Shown here one piece after another: positions 6,757 to 12,742 of a DNA stretch of 16,579 nucleotides. The DNA lies in contig JAUVYS010000016.1 in NCBI GenBank assembly GCA_030602965.1, forward strand, positions 1 through 16,579, in the 5' to 3' direction. The position numbers were made by a program, and so were the translations under genes. A model generated the notes under the pieces. It was given only the letters and a program-made list of their open reading frames with translations, was not told where the DNA came from and did no database searches. This DNA is from Candidatus Bathyarchaeota archaeon (GTDB taxonomy: Archaea > Thermoproteota > Bathyarchaeia > RBG-16-48-13 > JAGMEO01). Position 1 is the stretch's first letter; each line of letters begins with the position of its first letter.

Positions 6757-7773
6757 TTATTTTCTTTTTTTTAATTGGGATCGATATTTTTTTATTAATT
6801 CACGAACATCAAGGGGCATCGGTCGTCTAAAATATTTATCATCAATTAAAGCTAAAGTAGCTCTAATTGTTCCTACAGCTGAATATTTTGGTTCCCACTC
6901 ATCCAGATTAAACTCCTCTATTTCCATTGGTTTTATGACTGGATTTACAAAATTGAGTTTCTCGTCTAGTTGACGAATTCTTTTAAACCCATGATCAATC
7001 AATTCAGTTACAATTTCAGAAGTAATATCTGGTATTCTTTCTTGTAATTTAAAATTTGAATAAACTTTTAATGTATCAAGATTAACGTCTAAATCAAAAT
7101 TGAATTTGTCCTGCTGAATGGTTTCATTTAATCTTGCTCGATATTCATCAATGCTATCTTTAAACAGTTCAAAGATAGTATCAGCAATATAAAAAAGTCC
7201 TGAAAGAGCATTAAAATCTTTTTTCAACTCTTTTGGGATATCGGTTTCTTGTTTATAATCTAAATGATGAGAAACCGATGCCCATGCATCCATTAATATT
7301 GTTCGAACTTGAATTTCACACTTTAAATTTTTAATATCATCGTATCTGTGTCCTTCAAATCTTTCAGGAAGTTTAATAATGTAATGATCACTCGAATAAC
7401 CAAATGGTTGTTCTTCTCTTTCTCTTGATAAAATAGTTTTTACAACACAATAATTGTCTTCAATGATTTTTCTTAAAGTATCTAGGTCAAGTCGATAATA
7501 ACAGATAATACGAACCCCAGCAATGTCCTCAATTTTTTCAAAATGGTTTGTTGTAATATTTTCTTTAACCACGTGCTTATAGAAACTTTCAAATGTTTTT
7601 AGTCTTGTTTTAATACCGTGAACTTTCAATTTGTTCTTTTTAACAGTTTTTTTTAGGAAACCAAAAACTTCGTCACCTAGTTTTTTGTAAAGTTCTTTTA
7701 ATTTATCATACTGCTCTTTTAATTCCTTTTCACTTATTTTTGATTCTCCTTCCTTCCTCAATATTGAATACAA
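6757..7773 (-). CDS. RelA/SpoT-type alarmone synthetase-domain protein
   Basis: A 338-aa protein with one RelA/SpoT nucleotidyltransferase domain and no HD hydrolase or TGS/ACT domain, like small alarmone synthetases. Motifs: KTRLKTFESFYKHV (55-68, basic ATP-side residues R57 and K59); FEKIEDIAGVRIICYY (78-93, D83 as metal ligand); GYSSDHYIIKL (125-135, the GYRSLH position, nucleotide base stacking on Y); CEIQVRTILMDAWASVSHH (152-170, with E153, Q155 and R157 and the HAW..H region). Residues 180-338 form a helical extension. Expected reaction: transfer of pyrophosphate from ATP to GDP/GTP or another acceptor. Toxic relatives (toxSAS) make ppApp or pyrophosphorylate tRNA ends. The gene follows the Abi-C-like gene by 32 bp, the layout of a partner plus toxin operon. 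The start is uncertain: TTG at 7773 is used, but the strongest ribosome site (GGAAGGAG) lies inside the frame, before an ATA near residue 13. Confidence 0.8.
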   Translation of the reverse strand: MYSILRKEGESKISEKELKEQYDKLKELYKKLGDEVFGFLKKTVKKNKLKVHGIKTRLKTFESFYKHVVKENITTNHFEKIEDIAGVRIICYYRLDLDTLRKIIEDNYCVVKTILSREREEQPFGYSSDHYIIKLPERFEGHRYDDIKNLKCEIQVRTILMDAWASVSHHLDYKQETDIPKELKKDFNALSGLFYIADTIFELFKDSIDEYRARLNETIQQDKFNFDLDVNLDTLKVYSNFKLQERIPDITSEIVTELIDHGFKRIRQLDEKLNFVNPVIKPMEIEEFNLDEWEPKYSAVGTIRATLALIDDKYFRRPMPLDVRELIKKYRSQLKKRK

Positions 7774-7805
7774 CCTTAGAACTATTTTTCGAATACAACA
7801 ATTAA

Positions 7806-8612
7806 TTATTTTTTTAAATATTCATCATATGCGTCTAATAACATCGTAATAACTGCTTTTCCCCAATTTAATGCAAACCTTGCTTCTGAAAGAGATTTTG
7901 CTGATGATCCTTTTACAGTTGCTTCTGCATGTACACCTTTAATTGATAACCAACCAAAAAGTCCAACTTGTTTAGTTGTAATGGTTAATGCTGTTTCTGG
8001 TGTTATTATTTTACTATCCTCTAAAATTTTTATTGCGTCTTTAAATTGTCTTTTACGTTGTTTTTGTTTTACATCATTACTAAGCTGAACAACAATTTCC
8101 TCTAAAGCTGATCTCATCTCATGGCAACCACCATCAAAATCTTTAGAATTTGCCTTTCTTTCAGCTTCTACTATATACTTAACAACTGATTCTTTTCTTG
8201 AATTCTTTAATCGTAAAATTAAAGGAGATTTTAATAGAGCATCTTTTTCTTTTCCTAATCCTATTAGTTGGTTTGAAAGATCGCCATGATAAAACCTAAG
8301 AACGTTTCTACCTTTGGTTAGATATTGTCCCAGTTTTCCAACAATTACTTGTTCTAACGAATCAGCATTAGTTAAAAAATGGGTAATGGGAGAATATGGT
8401 TTCCCATTTGGATAAGAGGAAGGAATTTCCATCTTCTTTTCGTTAAGTTGAGGTCGATGTTCTTGTAACCATTTTAGAGTATAATAGAAGTCTTGTTCAT
8501 CATCTTCACTAATAGAATCAGGATCATCCCAATTTCTTTCATGTAAATCAATAATGTTATTCCATCTTACGATAAAATTATTAACAATTTTAATTTCTTC
8601 ATTAATCGACAA
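7806..8612 (-). CDS. Abi-C/HEPN-like helical protein, partner of the synthetase
   Basis: A 268-aa protein. The N-terminal 130 residues are helical and not recognised. The C-terminal half has the pattern of the abortive-infection C-terminal domain: a helix EAERKANSKDFDGGCHEMRS (149-168) continuing ALEEIVVQL, a middle helix FKDAIKILED (190-199), then SIKGVHAEATV (223-233) and a long final helix (SLSEARFALNWGKAVITMLL, 240-259). In relatives this domain is all-helical, related to HEPN folds, and often sits in defence proteins. I see no clear R-x4-6-H RNase motif, so RNase activity is doubtful. It is the first gene of a two-gene operon with the RelA/SpoT-type protein. It could be the neutralising antitoxin or the sensor that releases it. 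ATG at 8612; an AT-rich promoter (TTTAATACTTTATTAAAG on the minus strand, about 8629-8646) lies upstream. Confidence 0.6.
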   Translation of the reverse strand: MSINEEIKIVNNFIVRWNNIIDLHERNWDDPDSISEDDEQDFYYTLKWLQEHRPQLNEKKMEIPSSYPNGKPYSPITHFLTNADSLEQVIVGKLGQYLTKGRNVLRFYHGDLSNQLIGLGKEKDALLKSPLILRLKNSRKESVVKYIVEAERKANSKDFDGGCHEMRSALEEIVVQLSNDVKQKQRKRQFKDAIKILEDSKIITPETALTITTKQVGLFGWLSIKGVHAEATVKGSSAKSLSEARFALNWGKAVITMLLDAYDEYLKK

Positions 8613-8707
8613 TTTGATCTAATCTACTACTTCTTTAATAAAGTATTAAACAATACGATATACTGTTAAATAACATTGTTTTTTACTGAAAAGAAGCTCA
8701 TTTTGGG

Positions 8708-8738
8708 CTTTAACTAGTTATATATTAATAAGGTAATA
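8708..8738 (+). repeat. 31-bp direct repeat, copy 1 (promoter-like)
   Basis: Identical to 10184-10214 except for one base; the last 26 bases (8713-8738) are exact. It contains ACTAGTTATATATTAATAAG, i.e. a BRE/TATA-like promoter core facing right. No gene starts just downstream on the plus strand; the next 100 bp run antisense to the end of the 57-aa ribbon-helix-helix gene. GGTCT (8765-8769) and AGACC (8816-8820) could close a structured transcript. Confidence 0.6.
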
Positions 8739-8835
8739 CAGGGTTGGAATAGCGACTTCAGAGAGGTCTAAGATTACTAGGATCATTAGCCACTACGAAG
8801 AGACAGACGGCAAATAGACCGATTTATAGCTTGAA

Positions 8836-9009
8836 TTAATCGATTTTAATGTTCTCCAGCTTGTCTTTATTGTTCTCTATGTACTGTTTTATGTGTGCAA
8901 CAACGATTTTAGACATATCAACACCTAGAATATGGCATAATAGTTTGAATGTGTGCTTTAGTTTAGGATCAATTGTAATATTCATTTGAGTTTTCTTATT
9001 CATAGACAT
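8836..9009 (-). CDS. Ribbon-helix-helix DNA-binding protein, 57 aa
   Basis: ATG at 9009 (or ATG at 9003) to TAA at 8836-8838. The product starts with a strand (QMNITIDPKLKHTFKLLCHI, residues 8-27) followed by the helix-turn-helix part GVDMSKIVVAHIKQYIENN (29-47). This is the layout of CopG/Arc/MetJ-type regulators: a short beta strand that reads DNA as a dimer, then two helices. Such proteins are usually autorepressors of plasmids and toxin-antitoxin operons. The 87 bp between this gene and the small gene upstream of it hold two and a half 32-bp tandem repeats (9018-9101), obvious candidates for its operator. It is too short to be caught by simple length filters. Confidence 0.7.
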   Translation of the reverse strand: MSMNKKTQMNITIDPKLKHTFKLLCHILGVDMSKIVVAHIKQYIENNKDKLENIKID

Positions 9010-9017
9010 ATAGAACC

Positions 9018-9101
9018 CTACATTCCTAGTTGCATATTTACCTATATTTCTATATTCCTAGCTGTATATTTACCTATGTTTCTATATTTCTATATTTATC
9101 C
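9018..9101. repeat. 32-bp tandem repeats (iterons) before the RHH gene
   Basis: Unit 1 at 9018-9049 and unit 2 at 9050-9081 agree at 28 of 32 positions; a shorter third unit follows (9082-9101). On the minus strand the recurrent words are TAGGAATRTAG and GGTAAATAT. The repeats lie directly upstream of the ribbon-helix-helix start (9009) and downstream of the stop of the 55-aa gene. Directly adjoining units rule out a CRISPR array. A multi-site operator, or replication iterons, are the likely readings. Confidence 0.75.
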
Positions 9102-9263
9102 TTTCATTTTCTTTTCTTCAATCAAACCTAATTTGGTTAGAATACTAAGATTCTCATAAACTGCCTCAGGAGAGAAGCCTTTCTTCTTTCCCAAACCTAA
9201 CTTCTGTTTTGGGCTTTTACTGGTTCTGTTAACTTTTTTGTGATGGTTACTACATAAAGTCAT
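9096..9263 (-). CDS. 55-aa protein with winged-helix-like end
   Basis: ATG at 9263 to TAA at 9096-9098. The N-terminal third is basic (VNRTSKSPKQKLGLGKKKGF). The rest, SPEAVYENLSILTKLGLIEE (31-50), reads like the recognition helix and following turn of a winged-helix regulator ('NL..L..LGLIE'). There is no ribosome site, and an AT-rich ACTAAAAGT lies about 20-30 bases upstream, so the mRNA could be leaderless. It probably forms a regulatory pair with the ribbon-helix-helix gene 87 bp downstream. It could also be the truncated end of a larger regulator. Confidence 0.45.
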   Translation of the reverse strand: MTLCSNHHKKVNRTSKSPKQKLGLGKKKGFSPEAVYENLSILTKLGLIEEKKMKG

Positions 9264-9342
9264 TTACAAGATTGTTCAGACTTTTAGTATGTCTTATTTT
9301 CTCTTTTTTTTCTTTCTATGTCATAACTGTTGTTGGTCTTTC

Positions 9343-9350
9343 TTAAATAT
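9343..9350 (+). promoter_or_regulatory. TATA box for the V4R-like gene
   Basis: TTAAATAT, with an expected transcript start near 9370. That leaves a leader of about 12 bases containing GGGGAG (9372-9377) five bases before the ATG at 9382. This fixes the start of the downstream gene and excludes the longer upstream reading. Confidence 0.55.
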
Positions 9351-9381
9351 CGGTTTAAGCGCCTTTAAAATGGGGAGATTA

Positions 9382-9846
9382 ATGCAAAAATTAGATCATT
9401 TAAAAATTGGTGTTTTATTTCACAGTATTTTCTCTGCTTGTCAGATGAGATGTACGGAGATTCTTGGAGCAGAATCAGCTAGTATAATCATAGGGGAAGC
9501 TCTACCACTCATTGAAGGGATAATTGAAAAAGCTTCATCTGAACCTATTATGGCAAAGACAGTAGAGGAGACTCTTAACAATTATGCTAGTTTATTAATG
9601 GCTTCTGATATTGTCGGTAGAATCAACATAGAGAAGAAGGGTGGAAAATACATTTTTGATGTTAATGGTTGCATTTATGCTGATTTTGTTCACCCTGTTT
9701 TGAACTCGGATAAAACTACATGTATATGGGCACTACTTGGAATGGCGATGGTTGCAAAGGTCAGCAAACAAAAGGTTAAGATACAAACTTCCAAATTAAC
9801 TCGTAATGGATCTAAAACCGTGATAGAACAAATTAAAGAGTTTTGA
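9382..9846 (+). CDS. V4R-like small-ligand-binding domain protein
   Basis: A 154-aa protein. The frame runs back to 9289, but that part encodes a phenylalanine-rich run unlike the rest. The GGGGAG site and TATA box support ATG at 9382. A first amphipathic helix (KIGVLFHSIFSACQMRCTEI) is followed by the helix ASIIIGEALPLIEGIIEKA. Strands come next (GRINIEKKGGKYIFDVNGC), and the C-terminal part is CIWALLGMAMVAKVSKQKVK followed by a lysine/glycine turn and TVIEQI. Cys, then G-x3-A, a V-x-V strand and a final 'NGS..TVI' strand resemble the V4R / heme-NO-binding-like fold, a sensor of small hydrophobic ligands. I hold this assignment loosely. Two tiny ORFs follow within 100 bp and may be co-transcribed. 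Confidence 0.55.
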   Translation: MQKLDHLKIGVLFHSIFSACQMRCTEILGAESASIIIGEALPLIEGIIEKASSEPIMAKTVEETLNNYASLLMASDIVGRINIEKKGGKYIFDVNGCIYADFVHPVLNSDKTTCIWALLGMAMVAKVSKQKVKIQTSKLTRNGSKTVIEQIKEF

Positions 9847-9929
9847 AAAGGACAGATCCATTATCTTTATTAAGAAGATATGAACAAATCTAGAAAAATT
9901 GTTAAAATTACAGTTCTAAAGAAAAGCGA

Positions 9930-10067
9930 ATGATGAAAATGGTTGTCAATACTGATAAGTTAATGAGTTTAAAAAAAGTAGACAAGACTAGATTAGAAAT
10001 AATATTGCAGATGATTGAAGAATATCCACAGTTAAAAAAGCATTTAATTGAAAAATTGAACCCTTAG
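9930..10067 (+). CDS. 45-aa helical small protein, coupled to a 17-aa ORF
   Basis: ATG at 9930 (others at 9933 and 9939) to TAG at 10065-10067. The product is one or two amphipathic helices (VDKTRLEIILQMIEEYPQLK, then a basic end). A 17-aa ORF (9880-9933, MNKSRKIVKITVLKKSE) ends in an ATGATG overlap with this start, suggesting translational coupling. That 17-aa sequence resembles the beginning of an archaeal small-protein family (TIGR04076-like, from memory), so it may be a truncated gene. Function unknown. Confidence 0.4.
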   Translation: MMKMVVNTDKLMSLKKVDKTRLEIILQMIEEYPQLKKHLIEKLNP

Positions 10068-10139
10068 AAACAAATCTTAAAAATTTACAATGTTTCAAGA
10101 AATATTTAAACGACCGATTCTTTAAACACCTCATCCCAC

Positions 10140-10162
10140 GATGGTTAACACCCTCAACCATC
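10140..10162. repeat. Hairpin GATGGTT / AACCATC
   Basis: A perfect 7-bp inverted repeat (10140-10146 and 10156-10162) with a 9-base loop. It lies about 75 bp after the 45-aa ORF and 22 bp before the second copy of the 31-bp repeat. It may be an operator for a dimeric regulator or a hairpin at the end of the upstream transcript. Confidence 0.5.
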
Positions 10163-10183
10163 CCATAACAAGTTAATGGAACC

Positions 10184-10214
10184 CTTTTACTAGTTATATA
10201 TTAATAAGGTAATA
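10184..10214 (+). repeat. 31-bp direct repeat, copy 2 (promoter-like)
   Basis: Matches 8708-8738 with one difference; 26 bases (10189-10214) are exact. It contains the same TATA-like TTATATATTAATAAGG core. No plus-strand gene follows: the downstream DNA is the end of the convergent protease-like gene. Together the two copies flank the block that carries the ribbon-helix-helix, iteron and V4R-like genes. Confidence 0.6.
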
Positions 10215-10289
10215 TACCACTAGGATTTTAATTCGGAGTATCTTTCAATAATAAAATTATATTTTAAATAGTTTCATAATTTTCAGATT

Positions 10290-10775
10290 TTATATTTTAA
10301 TCCAAGAAATATCTTTTCCGCCTTCCCAATTTTCATGGCGAAAGATTATATCTGCTATAGAAAAAGTGCGGACTTGGTTACCTAACCCAGCTGCGATCCA
10401 AATCCCCTTCATCTCGTTACTATTAATGTAAACAATAGGTAAACTGTGCCAACTTGGGATTCTTGGATGATTCTTAAGAGATATTATACAAGGTATGTCT
10501 TTTCTTAATAATTTTTGAATATAATCAATCTTATCTTGACCAGTTAAGAATGCTTTTATTTTTATACATATATGAGGGTAGTTTTCCATAATTTTTTCAG
10601 ATACCGTTGCGTAACTATTTCTACGTCTTCCCAGATCAAAGTCTTCTTGGAATATTTCGAATTTTACACCTTCAATATCAAGATAGCGAATCATCCATTC
10701 ATAACTTGTTGGAATACAGCCAGTTTGATGTCGTTGTGGAACTATGACCTCTATCCAATGTGACAGTTCAACCAT
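10290..10775 (-). CDS. Papain-fold cysteine protease-like protein (C39-like)
   Basis: A 161-aa protein from ATG at 10775. The frame extends to a GTG at 10802, but a GAGGGAG site just before 10775 decides the start. QTGCIPTSYEWMIRYL (17-32) is the catalytic cysteine region of C39-like/papain-fold peptidases: the oxyanion Q17, then C20 at the start of a helix. IPCIISLK (94-101) is the strand before the histidine region. WHSLPIVYIN (109-118) gives H110 and possibly N118. So a Q-C-H-N/D set is present. There is no signal peptide, ABC-transporter domain or membrane helix, so it is not a bacteriocin-exporter protease. A stand-alone cytosolic protease, amidase or non-catalytic relative is possible. 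Substrate unknown. Transcribed towards 10290, alone. Confidence 0.6.
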   Translation of the reverse strand: MVELSHWIEVIVPQRHQTGCIPTSYEWMIRYLDIEGVKFEIFQEDFDLGRRRNSYATVSEKIMENYPHICIKIKAFLTGQDKIDYIQKLLRKDIPCIISLKNHPRIPSWHSLPIVYINSNEMKGIWIAAGLGNQVRTFSIADIIFRHENWEGGKDISWIKI

Positions 10776-10926
10776 TTTTTCTCCCTCTGATCTCCAGTCC
10801 ACATACTTTTAATGAAATATTTTCGTTTAAAAAAATTAGTCCTAAACAATCTAGTAACGTCCGTTGTAATTGTGTGGTTCGTAAGTTAAGTCGTTCTCAA
10901 ACAATCTAAACCCGTCCCAAATCATA

Positions 10927-10938
10927 CTACACGTGTAG
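10927..10938. repeat. CACGTG palindrome 1 (12 bp)
   Basis: CTACACGTGTAG is a perfect palindrome. It shares the ACACGTGT centre, in related form, with the sites at 11313 and 11920. Likely a binding site for a dimeric protein. Confidence 0.6.
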
Positions 10939-11024
10939 CACACGGTAGGAAATATTAGTAGGAAGTATGATTTTCTACTTTTTAAGTCGTATTTCACACG
11001 GTTAGGTAGTTATGTTATCAACAA

Positions 11025-11085
11025 AAGGGGTAAAGGTATAGTGGACAAAGACAACTAATCCTAGTCACCACTATGAAGACCCCTT
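11025..11085. ncRNA. Nested two-stem hairpin, candidate structured RNA
   Basis: The outer stem is AAGGGGT (11025-11031) with ACCCCTT (11079-11085). The inner stem is ATAGTGG (11038-11044) with CCACTAT (11068-11074). All 14 pairs are Watson-Crick, with small internal loops (6 and 4 bases) and a 23-base terminal loop. The GC-rich stems stand out from the AT-rich surroundings. It ends 7 bp before the 80-bp repeat. It could fold as RNA or act as a DNA hairpin. No promoter is assigned. Confidence 0.4.
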
Positions 11086-11092
11086 GCTTCCC

Positions 11093-11173
11093 TACGTTAA
11101 TTTTATTAATATATAATACAAAACGGAGTTTAGTCGGTGTCCTTAACCCAAAAAATACGAACTCAATAATACT
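11093..11173. repeat. 80-bp direct repeat, copy A
   Basis: Aligns without gaps to 11972-12052, with 65 of 81 positions identical by my count. It includes AATATATAATAC and ends with AATAATACT in both copies. On the minus strand it holds TTATATATTAATAA, the core also found in the 31-bp repeats at 8708 and 10184. Confidence 0.65.
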
Positions 11174-11187
11174 AAGCTATTATTGAG
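11162..11187. repeat. Perfect 10-bp hairpin
   Basis: CTCAATAATA (11162-11171) and TATTATTGAG (11178-11187) are exact inverted repeats around CTAAGC. The left arm is the end of direct repeat copy A. Copy B has only a degenerate version. It could end a short transcript or form part of an origin. Confidence 0.6.
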
Positions 11188-11201
11188 ACTTTAGTACACG
11201 C

Positions 11202-11217
11202 ACGTACCAAAGTACGT
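11202..11217. repeat. ACGTAC-CAAA-GTACGT hairpin
   Basis: A perfect 6-bp inverted repeat with a 4-base loop, in the most GTAC-rich part of the window. Related ACGTACGT is at about 11456-11463. Confidence 0.5.
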
Positions 11218-11312
11218 ACAAAATTTTTCACTTACTATGTGAACTTAAACAGTCTATAACTTGTAATATCTAATGACTGAGTTACCCTATGCTTGATTTA
11301 TGTGTCTTGAAC

Positions 11313-11328
11313 TGTAACACGTGTTACA
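11313..11328. repeat. CACGTG palindrome 2 (16 bp)
   Basis: TGTAACACGTGTTACA is a perfect 16-bp palindrome. Its right half, GTGTTACATT, is repeated at 11338-11347. It is very similar to the palindrome at 11920. Confidence 0.7.
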
Positions 11329-11919
11329 TTCAATTTTGTGTTACATTAATATGGTTCTAAAAACCGTACACGTATACGCAATTAGAAACCTACATACTTA
11401 GGTACGTCCCGTTCCATACTGTACCGTACTTGCGCGTCCTGAACGTGTACTGATAACGTACGTACCCGTCCCTATACTGTCCTTGATGTGTCCCTGAACG
11501 TCCCGTACTACCCTATCTTTATCGTACCTAGTACCACTATCGCTACTTATCGACGGTTTCCCCCTATAATGAAGCTAACATTAACGTTCTTCCCTATGAA
11601 ATTCATACTTAACACCCTTCTATATGATGTGATATGCCCTTACTACATACCCCCTTCATACTTCATACATACGATTTAACGCCTTTAGACCTATTAGGGT
11701 AGGTAAACACGTGAAAAGCCCATTCGACCCCATTAAGTAAGTATATATATAGTACATTATCGCCCGAAGTACGCGTCCCTAGACCAAAAATCACGTACTG
11801 AATAAATTCTACGTATTATTCTGTTTTAATATCATTAACTGTTATAATGACAGACTAAACTCATTTTTGTCCAAAACTAATTTATTTTGTATCCAAAACT
11901 AGAAAGATAATGACCTAGG

Positions 11920-11935
11920 TGTTACACGTGTAACA
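11920..11935. repeat. CACGTG palindrome 3 (16 bp)
   Basis: TGTTACACGTGTAACA is a perfect 16-bp palindrome, differing from palindrome 2 by swapped TA/AT steps in the arms. It lies 36 bp before direct repeat copy B. Confidence 0.7.
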
Positions 11936-11971
11936 TTTAATGAAAAACTTTTCTAAGAAAAAGCGATTCTA

Positions 11972-12052
11972 TACGTTAACTTAATCAATATATAATACAT
12001 TCAGAAGTTTTGTCCGTGTCTTAAACCTAAAAATTAAGAACTGAATAATACT
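11972..12052. repeat. 80-bp direct repeat, copy B
   Basis: Second copy of the repeat at 11093-11173. It ends 6 bp before the stop of the winged-helix gene, so any rightward transcript from it would be antisense to that gene. The minus strand reads TTATATATTGATTAA. Confidence 0.65.
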
Positions 12053-12058
12053 GGACTC

Positions 12059-12742
12059 TTATTTATTTTGAATCGCATCTAATTGGTTTTTTATCCGAGT
12101 TATATATTCAAGTTGTTCAACAGCGTTTTTCTCAAGCAGATTTACTTTTAATCGAATATATTTCTGGATCTCTTTATCCTCCGCTATCATCTTTATCCAT
12201 TTATCATCTTTCAGATCCTCATCTATATTTTTAGTGTAAAATGAGAGAGTAAAATAGTCTAAGGGGTCAGCTTTATTCTGTACTTCATTGATCAGATTAC
12301 GTGTATTTTGCGTCATAAATTCTTGAATTCTAGCAAAACTTCGAAAGCTTTCAAAGACATCTCTGAGATTTTTTATTGCCCGTTCTTTATTTCCAGTCTT
12401 ACAGATATGTTCCCACTTGCCAAATACTAAAGACCATAAACTTTTTTGATTATATGCAATTTTCTCTATTTTATTATTTACCCCTCTAAAAATTAGATAG
12501 AAAAGAAGCCCCTCTATTGTTAGGGAATAGATGTGCTTATCTTTCCCTCCTTTCTCAGAAGCTTCTGTCCTTATTTGTTGAATATATTTGTGTTTTTCCA
12601 TTTTTAATTTCTTAAAATGTTCAAAAACTGTGTGATAGTCTTTATCAATTATTTTTGTTACTTCGTATTGACTTGCGTCGCCTTTTTCTGCTAGTGCTTC
12701 TAGGATGTCTAAGTCTGTCTGAATCCATCTTTTGTCTGACAT
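12059..12742 (-). CDS. Winged-helix DNA-binding protein
   Basis: A 227-aa protein from ATG at 12742. The frame continues to an ATG at 12814, but the extra 24 residues are hydrophobic and unlike the rest, and a TATA-like AAAATATTTAACC sits about 15-27 bases before 12742, suggesting a leaderless mRNA starting there. Residues 8-75 form a winged helix: LDILEALAEKGDASQYEVTK, then the recognition helix YHTVFEHFKKLK, then a wing with EASEKGGKDKHIYSLTIEG. The C-terminal 150 residues are helical, perhaps a dimerisation or effector domain. It is the only larger regulator in the element and is transcribed away from the integrase. Its 3' end abuts the structured region, so it may act there as a repressor or replication/partition protein; that is inference. 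Confidence 0.65.
   Translation of the reverse strand: MSDKRWIQTDLDILEALAEKGDASQYEVTKIIDKDYHTVFEHFKKLKMEKHKYIQQIRTEASEKGGKDKHIYSLTIEGLLFYLIFRGVNNKIEKIAYNQKSLWSLVFGKWEHICKTGNKERAIKNLRDVFESFRSFARIQEFMTQNTRNLINEVQNKADPLDYFTLSFYTKNIDEDLKDDKWIKMIAEDKEIQKYIRLKVNLLEKNAVEQLEYITRIKNQLDAIQNK

Larger units (their letters stand above)
10803..12058. other. 1.25-kb structured non-coding region, possible origin or ncRNA locus
   Basis: No frame here looks coding; the longest (11488-11679) has a composition set by the DNA repeats. The region contains three palindromes centred on CACGTG, a nested two-stem hairpin, two further perfect hairpins, an 80-bp direct repeat, and about 17 copies of GTAC between 11190 and 11830, many within CGTAC or ACGTAC. 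CGTCC and GTCCC words also recur (10858-11780). It lies in front of the wHTH gene end and has no protein-coding explanation. A replication origin, partition site, or source of non-coding RNA are the readings I consider. Confidence 0.55.

Noticed and set aside
9018..9101. Tandem 32-bp repeats as a CRISPR array
   Set aside because: The units adjoin directly with no spacers, are AT-rich, and no cas gene is present.
9289..9381. Longer N-terminus for the V4R-like gene
   Set aside because: It encodes a Phe/Cys-rich run, lacks a ribosome site and lies upstream of the TATA box and GGGGAG site that fit ATG 9382.
9880..9933. 17-aa ORF MNKSRKIVKITVLKKSE as an independent gene
   Set aside because: Too short to support alone; noted only as a coupled or truncated ORF before 9930.
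11488..11679. 63-aa plus-strand frame in the structured region
   Set aside because: No ribosome site or promoter, composition dominated by Pro/Tyr/Thr codons from the repeat words, no recognisable motif.
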